Part shown: piece after piece, positions 1 through 5,783 of the stretch | Position numbering within the stretch: the first letter of the stretch is position 1 | Layout of the letters: every line of letters begins with the position of its first letter | Assembly: GCA_050731755.1 (NCBI GenBank) | Contig: JBOHPP010000192.1 | Location: 1 to 7,106 of the forward strand | Direction: 5' to 3' | From: JBOHPP01 sp050731755 | GTDB taxonomy: Bacteria > Methylomirabilota > Methylomirabilia > Rokubacteriales > CSP1-6 | Length of the DNA: 7,106 nucleotides | Notes under the pieces: model-generated | What the model was told of the DNA's origin: nothing | The model's input: only the letters and a program-made list of their open reading frames with translations | Databases searched by the model: none | Program-made: the position numbers and the translations under genes

Positions 1-2
1 CG

Positions 3-890
3 GGGGAATACCTGGAGGCGGGCTATGACGCCCCCTCGCAGATCAGGGCGATGGACGCCGGCGGCATCGAGGTCGCGTTTCTCTATCCGACCCAGGGCCT
101 CTACATGGCGGCCGTCGACGACCTCGACGCCGGCCTGGCCATGGCGATCTGCCGCGCTTACAACGACTGGATCGTGGAGTTCTGTGCGTACGCGCCGGCG
201 CGGCTCAAGCCGGTCGGCATGTTGGTGGCGCTGCACGATCCCGCCCTCGCCGTCCAGGAGGTCGAGCGCCTGGCCGACCGGGGCTTCAGGGGCATCTTCA
301 TTCGCCCCAACCCGGTCCGCGGCCGCAATCTGGACGATCCGGCGTACGAACCTCTGTGGTCGGCGTGCGAGCGACGGAGCCTGGCCGTCGGCGTCCATGA
401 GGGCGTGGGCGCCTTCCTGCCCACCGCGGGCGCCGACCGATTCGGGAGCTTCTTCGCCTGTCACGCCGCGTCGCATCCGCTCGAGCAGATGCTGGCCATG
501 CTCGCCCTCATCGGCGGCGGCGTGCTCGAGCGCCATCCCGACCTCCGGGTGGCCTTCCTGGAATCGGGTTGCGGATGGTTGCCCTACTGGCTCTGGCGTC
601 TGGACGAGCACTCGGAGAAGACCGACGGCATCGCCGGCGAGCCGCGCCTGGGCTCGAAGCCAAGCGACTACTTCCGGCGTCAATGCTGGATCTCCTGCGA
701 GCCCGACGAGCCCTACTTGCCGCGAGTGCTGGATCTGATCGGAGAGGACCGCGTCCTTTTCGCCAGCGACTACCCGCATCCAGACCACAAGTGGCCGGAG
801 ACGGCGGAAGCCATGCTGGCCATGCCGATCCCGGACAGGGCCAAACGCAAGATCCTCTGGGACAACCCGGCCGCCTTCTACGGACTGTAG
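3..890 (+). CDS. Amidohydrolase (COG2159, amidohydrolase-2 / ACMSD-like family), 5' end cut off by the window
   Basis: The frame is open from the first bases, so the N-terminus lies outside the window; 295 residues are visible. An internal ATG at 51 is not the start, because the preceding 16 residues (GEYLEAGYDAPSQIRA) read as normal family sequence. Seen, numbering from base 3: a TIM-barrel-like pattern, a candidate metal-ligand His in GVHEG (H132), a second His in ASHPLEQM (H158), the LESGCGWLPYWLWRLDEH block (186-203), and ASDYPHPD (254-260), whose Asp256 matches the conserved metal/catalytic Asp. The N-terminal HxH metal pair would be in the missing part. Known of the family: divalent-metal-dependent hydrolases and non-oxidative decarboxylases (ACMSD, gamma-resorcylate decarboxylase, LigW type), cytoplasmic, acting on carboxylated aromatic or cyclic compounds. 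The exact substrate cannot be read here. The gene is followed at once by a terminator-like hairpin and so ends a transcription unit. Confidence 0.9.
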   Translation, partial: GEYLEAGYDAPSQIRAMDAGGIEVAFLYPTQGLYMAAVDDLDAGLAMAICRAYNDWIVEFCAYAPARLKPVGMLVALHDPALAVQEVERLADRGFRGIFIRPNPVRGRNLDDPAYEPLWSACERRSLAVGVHEGVGAFLPTAGADRFGSFFACHAASHPLEQMLAMLALIGGGVLERHPDLRVAFLESGCGWLPYWLWRLDEHSEKTDGIAGEPRLGSKPSDYFRRQCWISCEPDEPYLPRVLDLIGEDRVLFASDYPHPDHKWPETAEAMLAMPIPDRAKRKILWDNPAAFYGL

Positions 891-896
891 CGGGGA

Positions 897-940
897 GGGA
901 GGCCGGCCCCGCCAACCCTGCAGCCGGCTTCCCCACCTTT
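897..940 (+). terminator. Terminator-like hairpin after the amidohydrolase gene
   Basis: Bases 897-907 (GGGAGGCCGGC) pair with 923-933 (GCCGGCTTCCC): 11 bp with a single G-U wobble around a 15-nt loop. It begins 6 nt after the stop codon. Only a short T run (TTT, 938-940) follows, so it is an imperfect intrinsic terminator, or a 3'-end stabilising stem. Stem and position are seen directly; termination activity is inferred. Confidence 0.55.
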
Positions 941-971
941 CCGCGCCAAGAACAAGAAATCGTTTCACACG

Positions 972-999
972 TTGCCGGCGGGCCGCCGCTGGCTATGCT
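972..999 (+). promoter_or_regulatory. Sigma-70-like promoter for the glycosyltransferase gene
   Basis: TTGCCG (972-977, 4/6 to TTGACA) and TATGCT (994-999, 4/6 to TATAAT) are separated by 16 nt. Transcription would begin near 1005-1007, only about 6-8 nt before the ATG at 1013. The terminator-like hairpin upstream supports a new transcription unit here. Confidence 0.5.
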
Positions 1000-1012
1000 G
1001 TAGCCGGGAAGC

Positions 1013-2014
1013 ATGAAAGTCTCGGTGATCATTCCCACGTACAACCGGGGGCACGTCGTGGGCCGCGCGCTGGCCAGCGTACTGACCCAGACGTACCGGG
1101 ATCTGGAAGCGATCGTCGTCGACGACGGCTCCACCGACGACACGGCCGCCCGGCTGCGCGCCGTGGAGGACCCGCGGGTCCGCTACGTTCCCCGCCTCCA
1201 CGCCGGCGTGTCGGCCACGCGCAATGCCGGCATCGCGCTGGCCACCGGTGAGCTGCTTGCCTTCCTCGACTCCGACGATTTGTGGAAGCCGGACAAGCTC
1301 GCTCACGAGGTTCGCTTTCTGGAGCGCCATCCGGAGGTCCAGGCGGTCTTCAGCGACCTGGAGAAGCACGACGGCGATCTGTTCCTGCCGTCCTTCATGC
1401 GCGACTCGCCGCTCTTCGGCCGCCGTCTCGCCGGCGTGAGTCACCCGGAGGGCATCGTGATCCCCCGCCGGGAGATGTACCTCTACCTCCTGCAGGAGGT
1501 CTTTATCAAGCCGAGCGCGCTCACCCTCCATCGCGACGCCTTCAAGCGCACCGGTGGCTTCGACGAGAGCCTGTCGTCTTCCGAGGATTGGGAATTCCTC
1601 CTCCGTTTCGCCAAGTGGGCGCAGTTCGGCTACATCGACCGCCCGCTGGCCGTGCTCCGGCTCTCCACCGACTCGCTGCACCGGATCGACCAGCCGCGCG
1701 GAGACACGGCAATGCTGCGGTTGCTGGTCCGGGAACGCGCGGCGCTCCGCGACGATCCGGAGGCCCGGGCCGCGGTCATGCGCGGCCTCCGCGAGCGTGT
1801 CAAGACGTTCGCCTGGTACTACGACGACGCCGGACGCCCCTTGATGGCCGCCCGGGTCTACCTGCGCGGCTTCCGGATCACGCGCGATCCACGGATGTTG
1901 GTCCGCGCGGCCGGCGTCTGGATCCCTCAGGAATGGCGGCGCCGGATTCTTTACGGAGCCCTCGGCATCCTGGGCCCGGCCAGCGTGGCCCAGAGCTCGC
2001 GCGGGGTGGCCTGA
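1013..2014 (+). CDS. Glycosyltransferase family 2 (GT-A fold)
   Basis: 333 residues. The N-terminal GT-A domain (about 1-215) is clear: VSVIIPTYNRG at the start, VVDDGSTDDT (35-44) for nucleotide-sugar binding, the GVSATRNAGIALATGE block (65-80), and FLDSDD (84-89), which holds the DxD-type metal/UDP-sugar site. SSSEDWEFLLRFA (188-200) carries the ED pair expected for the catalytic base of inverting GT2 enzymes. The last 110 or so residues are basic and helical with no recognised domain and no obvious membrane segment. Known of the family: transfer of a sugar from an NDP-sugar to a lipid, polysaccharide or protein acceptor at the cytoplasmic face. Donor and acceptor cannot be inferred, because no other cell-envelope or polysaccharide gene lies in the window. 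The ATG at 1013 fits the family's usual MxVSVIIPTYN start; there is no good Shine-Dalgarno, in keeping with a very short leader. Confidence 0.93.
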   Translation: MKVSVIIPTYNRGHVVGRALASVLTQTYRDLEAIVVDDGSTDDTAARLRAVEDPRVRYVPRLHAGVSATRNAGIALATGELLAFLDSDDLWKPDKLAHEVRFLERHPEVQAVFSDLEKHDGDLFLPSFMRDSPLFGRRLAGVSHPEGIVIPRREMYLYLLQEVFIKPSALTLHRDAFKRTGGFDESLSSSEDWEFLLRFAKWAQFGYIDRPLAVLRLSTDSLHRIDQPRGDTAMLRLLVRERAALRDDPEARAAVMRGLRERVKTFAWYYDDAGRPLMAARVYLRGFRITRDPRMLVRAAGVWIPQEWRRRILYGALGILGPASVAQSSRGVA

Positions 2015-2059
2015 GCCTCACCAGCCGGCCCGCGCTGCCCACACGGCGGCGCTGGTGAT

Positions 2060-2085
2060 GGGACCGATCTTGCGGAAGCGGTCCC
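2060..2085 (+). other. Stable hairpin between the glycosyltransferase and MFS genes
   Basis: GGGACCG (2060-2066) pairs perfectly with CGGTCCC (2079-2085). Inside, CTT (2069-2071) can pair with AAG (2076-2078) around a GCGG loop, leaving a 2-nt bulge (AT, 2067-2068). There is no T tract after it. It starts 46 nt after the glycosyltransferase stop and ends 28 nt before the MFS -10 box, so it may be a Rho-assisted 3' end or, as DNA, a dyad operator. Confidence 0.45.
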
Positions 2086-2113
2086 GGGGTCGGCATCGCT
2101 CTCTATTTAGCCC

Positions 2114-2119
2114 TACAAT
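2114..2119 (+). promoter_or_regulatory. -10 box of the MFS gene (probable leaderless transcript)
   Basis: TACAAT (5/6 to TATAAT) sits in a locally AT-rich patch (2102-2120) in otherwise GC-rich DNA. The expected start of transcription falls at about 2126-2128, on the GTG start codon itself. No convincing -35 lies 16-18 nt upstream (the sequence there is about CGGCAT), so the box is supported by its own match and position only. Confidence 0.45.
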
Positions 2120-2127
2120 CGGTCGAC

Positions 2128-3342
2128 GTGCGACCGCCGGCCCTCATCGTCCTGCTCTGCCTGATGATGGGCTCGGCCACCGTGTCGATCGGCGCGTTCC
2201 CCGCGCTCCTGCCCGAGCTCGGTCGCGACGCCGGGCTCGCCGACTGGGAGCTGGGCGCCGTGGCCGGCGCCTTCGGCTTCGCGCGCATGGTCGCCGACAT
2301 CCCGGTCGGTCTCTTCATCACCCACCACCTGCGCCGCGCGCTTCTGCTCTCGCCGCTGCTGGTCAGTGCGGGTGTGCTCGCCCTGGCCAGCGGCGGGCCT
2401 CTGCCCGTGCTGATCGGCGCGCGCGCCGTCATGGGCCTCGGCCACGCCCTCGGCATCGTCGCCGGGCTCACCGCGATCCTGCGCTACCAGGCCACTGGCC
2501 GGCTGGCCTCGGCGCTCAGCGCGTTCGAGCTCTCGGCCATGCTCGGCGTCCTCGGCGCCACCGTCGTCGTGGGACTCCTGCCCAGCAGCATGCCGTGGAA
2601 CGCCGCGCTGCTCGCGGCGTGCGCGCCGCAGCTGCTCAGCATACTGACGATGCCGCTGGTGCTGGCATCGCTGCCCGCGGAAACCCGGGGCACCGGCCGG
2701 CCGCTGTTCGCGCGCCGGGCGGCGGGCGGGACGGCGGCCGTCACGCCGGCAGTCGTGCTCGCGTTCGCTGCGGGCGGGGTCATCGCCATCACGTACGCGA
2801 CACTCGAGCAGTTCGTCATCCCGCTTCGCGGCGACCGCGAGTTCGGGCTGAGCCGGGCCGGCATCGCCCGACTGCTCATGACCGTGCAGCTCTTCGACAT
2901 CGCCTGCCTCCTGCCGGCCGGAATGCTCGCCGACCGGCGCGGCACGACGGGAGTGCTGGGCGTGATGCTGCTCACCTTCGGTGCCGGCACTGCGCTGGTG
3001 GCCTTCGGGGGCTTCGCCGCGCTCATCGTGGGCTGTGCCCTGTTCGGTGCGGGAATGGCAGCGTGGACCCTACCTCTTAGCCTGCTCCGGGCCGAGACGC
3101 CACCCGAGCAGGTAGGCTGGCGCACCGCGCTCTATCGCGTGGGTGTCGACGGCGGGATCTTTCTGGGGCCGTTCGCCAGCGGCTTCCTCGCCGGCCCGGC
3201 GCCGTGGCTTCTGCCCGGCCTCATGACCGCGTTGCTGCTCGTGATCGGGCTCGTGCTCGTGGCCGACCAGGCCGGGCTGACGGCCGTCCGCGGGCTCCGG
3301 CGCGGGCCGCGCGGGCCAGGCGCCGAAGGGGCGCGCCGGTGA
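2128..3342 (+). CDS. Major facilitator superfamily (MFS) transporter
   Basis: 404 residues, the usual length for a 12-helix MFS carrier of the inner membrane. Hydrophobic segments lie at about 5-27, 41-63, 70-89, 92-115, 128-150, 156-180, 205-232, 247-266, 274-293, 296-316, 335-356 and 358-380. GMLADRRG (265-272) is the motif-A copy between helices 8 and 9; the copy expected between helices 2 and 3 is degenerate (VGLFITHHLRR, 60-70, no Asp). A hydrophilic stretch around 183-200 fits the central loop. Substrate is unknown: the fold supports proton-coupled uptake or efflux of small molecules. GTG at 2128 is the start because an in-frame stop lies at 2056, no ATG occurs before the first helix, and a TACAAT box ends 8 nt upstream. 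The C-terminus after residue 382 is an Arg/Gly-rich tail encoded in DNA that is also the 3' end of the opposing acetyltransferase gene. Confidence 0.9.
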   Translation: MRPPALIVLLCLMMGSATVSIGAFPALLPELGRDAGLADWELGAVAGAFGFARMVADIPVGLFITHHLRRALLLSPLLVSAGVLALASGGPLPVLIGARAVMGLGHALGIVAGLTAILRYQATGRLASALSAFELSAMLGVLGATVVVGLLPSSMPWNAALLAACAPQLLSILTMPLVLASLPAETRGTGRPLFARRAAGGTAAVTPAVVLAFAAGGVIAITYATLEQFVIPLRGDREFGLSRAGIARLLMTVQLFDIACLLPAGMLADRRGTTGVLGVMLLTFGAGTALVAFGGFAALIVGCALFGAGMAAWTLPLSLLRAETPPEQVGWRTALYRVGVDGGIFLGPFASGFLAGPAPWLLPGLMTALLLVIGLVLVADQAGLTAVRGLRRGPRGPGAEGARR

Positions 3343-3793
3343 GACGCGTGAGCACCCACTCCTTGTGCAGGCGCGCTCCCAGCCCGCGGTAGAAGCGGAT
3401 CGAAGGCGTGTTCCAGTCGAGCACCGCCCACTCCATCCGCCCGCAGCCCCGCTGGACGGCGATCCGGGCCAGGGCGCGCAGCAGGATCCGTCCTGCGCCC
3501 CGGCCGCGGTCGCCGGGCAGGACGAAAAGATCTTCCAGATAGAGCGTGGGGCGCGCCAGGAACGTCGAGTAGGTGAAATAGAAGAGCGCAAAGCCGATGG
3601 CCCGACGGCCGTCGCGACAGATCAGCGCCTCGAAGTAGCGGCGCCGCCCGAAGCCGTGGCGGCGCAGGCCGGCCGTCGTCGCCGTCAACTCGTGGGCGAG
3701 TCGCTCGTACTCGGCCAGTCCGCGGATCAGGGCCAGGATCGTCGGCACGTCGCGGACGGTGGCGCGGCGGATGCTGAGCCGGACTCCTCTCAT
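3221..3793 (-). CDS. GNAT-family N-acetyltransferase, SSAT/thialysine-acetyltransferase-like
   Basis: 190 residues from the ATG at 3793. Seen: IRRATVRDVPTILALIRGLAEYERL (8-32), the opening helix of this group; YSTFLARPTLYLEDLFVLP (75-93); the acetyl-CoA loop R-G-R-G-A-G (96-101, RxxGxG); and AVLDWNTPSIRFYRGLGA (123-140) with Asn128 and the likely general-acid Tyr135. These blocks closely track spermidine/spermine and thialysine acetyltransferases, so the acceptor is probably a small amine or polyamine, acetylated from acetyl-CoA in the cytoplasm; that is inference from family. The frame stays open upstream to 3883, but family similarity begins only at about residue 5, so 3793 is preferred. 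The fold should end near residue 155-160; residues 161-190 are an Arg/Ala/Pro tail read antisense to the MFS gene. The gene starts 40 nt after a small gene on the same strand, a probable operon. Confidence 0.88.
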   Translation of the reverse strand: MRGVRLSIRRATVRDVPTILALIRGLAEYERLAHELTATTAGLRRHGFGRRRYFEALICRDGRRAIGFALFYFTYSTFLARPTLYLEDLFVLPGDRGRGAGRILLRALARIAVQRGCGRMEWAVLDWNTPSIRFYRGLGARLHKEWVLTRLTGAPLRRLARAARAGARGRPSARPGRPRARARSRAATRS

Positions 3794-3833
3794 GGGGCGG
3801 CGAGAGGGCGGGCCCCGTCGGCGTGCCGCGCGC

Positions 3834-4007
3834 TCAGGACCTGCGCAAGCGGACGTCGAGAAAGAGCCGCGAGAGATCGTCAATGAGGCTGAGGAGCTGG
3901 AGCCGCTGGTGTTGTGAGAGCTCCGTCGCCGGACGATCCACGAGAATCTGAACCAGGCACTCGTCGATGGTCTTTTTTACGCAATCACGGATCTCTTCCA
4001 GCGTCAC
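3834..4007 (-). CDS. Small hypothetical protein, 57 residues
   Basis: I do not recognise this protein. It starts at GTG 4007 (MTLEEIRDCVKKTIDECL at the start) behind a perfect AAGGAGG. An ATG nine codons further out would place that motif inside the gene, so GTG is preferred. The composition is normal for a real soluble protein, not the Arg/Ala/Pro mix typical of antisense frames in GC-rich DNA: Leu, Ile, Asp, Glu and Lys are well represented. It looks all-helical, with two probable amphipathic helices (about 2-24 and 32-52) separated by DRPATEL, which suggests a helical hairpin, perhaps dimeric or a partner-binding adaptor. Two cysteines lie at 9 and 17. It is followed 40 nt later on the same strand by the GNAT gene, so the two are likely co-transcribed; it could modulate that enzyme, but nothing in the sequence proves this. 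Confidence 0.7.
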   Translation of the reverse strand: MTLEEIRDCVKKTIDECLVQILVDRPATELSQHQRLQLLSLIDDLSRLFLDVRLRRS

Positions 4008-4011
4008 ACGG

Positions 4012-4018
4012 CCTCCTT
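4012..4018 (-). promoter_or_regulatory. Shine-Dalgarno (AAGGAGG) of the small hypothetical gene
   Basis: The minus strand reads AAGGAGG, then 4 nt, then GTG. It is the only full-length Shine-Dalgarno I see before a gene in the window, and it decides the start of the 57-residue protein. Confidence 0.7.
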
Positions 4019-4037
4019 GGTCAGAACTCGGCACGTC

Positions 4038-4067
4038 AACCTATCATTGGACGCCGCCACGTCTCAA
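4038..4067 (-). promoter_or_regulatory. Possible promoter of the small-protein/GNAT operon
   Basis: On the minus strand TTGAGA (4067-4062, 5/6 to TTGACA) and TAGGTT (4043-4038, only 3/6 to TATAAT) are separated by 18 nt. A start near 4031 would give a leader of about 24 nt that contains the Shine-Dalgarno. The -10 is weak, so this is tentative. Confidence 0.3.
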
Positions 4068-4098
4068 GGCAAAGCGCGTCGTGAGGGCCGCGGCCGCG

Positions 4099-4127
4099 TT
4101 GACGATGCCGCCCCGGCGGGCTACTCT
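4099..4127 (+). promoter_or_regulatory. Sigma-70-like promoter of the ThDP enzyme gene
   Basis: TTGACG (4099-4104, 5/6) and TACTCT (4122-4127, 4/6) are separated by exactly 17 nt, the best-formed promoter in the window. The expected transcription start is about 4133-4135, giving a leader of only about 5-7 nt before the ATG at 4140. This argues against any start upstream of 4135, even though the frame is open back to 4017. Confidence 0.6.
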
Positions 4128-4139
4128 CTGGCCCACGTC

Positions 4140-5780
4140 ATGGCTCGAATGACCGGTGGAGAGGCGCTGGTCCAGCAGTTCGCCCGCGAGGGCGTGCGCG
4201 TGGTCTTCGGCCTCCCCGGTGTCCAGCTCTACGGCGCCCTGGCCGCGCTCCGCGACGAGCCGGTCATCCGCTTCATCGCGACCCGCCACGAGCAGGCAAC
4301 CAGCTACATGGCCGACGGCTACGCTCGGGCGAGCGGAGACTTCGGGACCGCGCTCGTCGTGCCGGGCCCCGGTCTGCTCAACGCCGCGGCCGGGCTCAGC
4401 ACGGCCTACGCGTGCTCCTCGCCGGTGCTGATGATCTCCGGCCAGATCCCTCGGGGGAATCTGGGCCGGCGCGTGGGTGTGCTCCACGAGGTGGACGATC
4501 AACTGGCCGCCATCACCCCGGTCACCAAGTGGCGCCGCCGCGTCCTCGAAGTCGCCGAGATTCCCGCCTCCGTGCACGAGGCCGTCGGTCAGCTCAAGAC
4601 TGGCCGCCCCCGCCCGGTGGAGCTCGAGATCCCGCCGGAGACGCTGGAAGAGGAAGGTGAAGCCGAGCTGCTGGGCGCCCATCACTCGCCGCGGCCGGCC
4701 GCCGACCGCACCGACATCGATCGCGCCGCCGAGCTGCTGCTCGCCGCAGCGCGACCCGTGGTCTACGCGGGCGGCGGCGTGCATTTGTCCGGCGCTCACG
4801 AGGTGCTGGCGGCCGTCGCCGAATATCTGCAATTCGGCGTGATCATGACGGCCGAGGGCAAGGGCGCGGTGAGTGACGACAGCGATCTGTCGCTGGGCTC
4901 GGCGCTGGCCGGCCAGGGTCCATTGCGACACTTCTTCGCCGCCGCCGACGTGATCCTGGCCGTGGGGACGCGCCTGGCCCTGGCCATGCCCAGGCCTGAG
5001 CAGCAGGTCATCCAGATCGACATCGATCCCGACGAGATCGGCCGTAATCATCGGCGAACGGTGGGCCTCGTCGGCGACGCCCGGGCCACGCTCGCGCTGC
5101 TGCTCGAGCGGCTCCGGGCGGCGGCGCCGCCGCGGCCGTCGCGCAAAGCCGAACGGGAAGCGGTGCGGGGCGCCGTGGCTGGCGCGCCGGGCCAGGAGCC
5201 GCAGGCGTCGTTCGTGAGGGCCCTGCGAGCGAGCACGCCCGAGGAAACCATCGTCGTTCCCGACATGACCCAGATCGGGTACTACACGCGCCCGCACTGG
5301 CCGGTGTCGCGCGCGCGGACGTACCTGACCTCCTCGTACTCCGGCAACCTCGGCTTCGCGTTTCCCACTGCGCTCGGCGCCAAGGTGGCGCGGCCGGATC
5401 GTCCGGTGCTCGCCCTTTGCGGCGACGGCGGCTTCCTCTACAACGTCCAGGAGTTGTCCACCGCCGTGCGGTACGGGATCAACGTCGTCGTGGTGGTCTT
5501 CAACGACCAGGGCTATGGCAACGTGGCCCGCGACCTCGACGAGGCCTGGGGCGGGAGCTTCGGGGCCGACCTCGCCAACCCCGACTTCCTCAAGCTCGCC
5601 GAGGCCTTCGGTGTCGCCGGCCGGCGCGCTACGACGCCGGCCGAAGTGGGTGCGCTGGTGAAGGAGGCTCTGGAAAGAGACCGTCCGGCCCTGATCGAAG
5701 TGCCGGTGGGGCGCATGCCGCGGCCGTGGTTCTTTCCGGCGCGCCGCCAGCCGACGAAGTACCAGCGCCCCGCGTCCTGA
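4140..5780 (+). CDS. Thiamine-diphosphate-dependent enzyme, acetolactate-synthase-like (COG0028)
   Basis: 546 residues with the three-domain order of the family. The N-terminal PYR domain (about 3-170) has FGLPGVQLYGAL (23-34) and ATRHEQATSYMADGYARASG (47-66), with Glu51 as the conserved cofactor-activating glutamate. The central domain (about 190-325) has VVYAGGGVHLSGA (207-219) and QVIQIDIDPDEIGRN (289-303). The C-terminal PP domain (about 355-530) has the ThDP/Mg site from CGDGGFLYN (427-435) to FNDQGYGN (454-461). Known of the family: cleavage or joining of C-C bonds next to a 2-oxo group (acetolactate synthase, benzoylformate, sulfopyruvate or oxalyl-CoA decarboxylases). The RFDDRVTG stretch of true biosynthetic acetolactate synthases is absent (TRLALAMPRPEQQ at 277-289 stands there), and no regulatory-subunit gene adjoins, so ilvB is not assigned. 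ATG 4149 (MTGGEAL) is an alternative start. The gene converges on the next one with 3 nt between stops. Confidence 0.92.
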   Translation: MARMTGGEALVQQFAREGVRVVFGLPGVQLYGALAALRDEPVIRFIATRHEQATSYMADGYARASGDFGTALVVPGPGLLNAAAGLSTAYACSSPVLMISGQIPRGNLGRRVGVLHEVDDQLAAITPVTKWRRRVLEVAEIPASVHEAVGQLKTGRPRPVELEIPPETLEEEGEAELLGAHHSPRPAADRTDIDRAAELLLAAARPVVYAGGGVHLSGAHEVLAAVAEYLQFGVIMTAEGKGAVSDDSDLSLGSALAGQGPLRHFFAAADVILAVGTRLALAMPRPEQQVIQIDIDPDEIGRNHRRTVGLVGDARATLALLLERLRAAAPPRPSRKAEREAVRGAVAGAPGQEPQASFVRALRASTPEETIVVPDMTQIGYYTRPHWPVSRARTYLTSSYSGNLGFAFPTALGAKVARPDRPVLALCGDGGFLYNVQELSTAVRYGINVVVVVFNDQGYGNVARDLDEAWGGSFGADLANPDFLKLAEAFGVAGRRATTPAEVGALVKEALERDRPALIEVPVGRMPRPWFFPARRQPTKYQRPAS

Positions 5781-5783
5781 CGG

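Noticed and set aside
965..1681. Long minus-strand open frame (238 codons) across the glycosyltransferase gene
   Set aside because: It is antisense to a gene with clear GT2 motifs, and its Gly/Val/Arg/Gln/His-rich composition is that expected from reverse-reading GC-biased codons.
3794..3883. 30-residue upstream extension of the GNAT protein
   Set aside because: The extension is Arg/Pro-rich, overlaps the end of the small upstream gene, and precedes the family's normal N-terminus, which fits the ATG at 3793.
4017..4139. N-terminal extension of the ThDP enzyme from a start at 4017
   Set aside because: The extra 41 residues show no family similarity, and the region holds a good promoter (4099-4127) whose transcript would begin after 4130; family sequence starts at MTGGEAL.
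4044..5297. 417-codon minus-strand open frame opposite the ThDP gene
   Set aside because: Composition is dominated by Arg, Gly, His and Ala with no recognisable motif; it is an antisense shadow of a well-supported gene.
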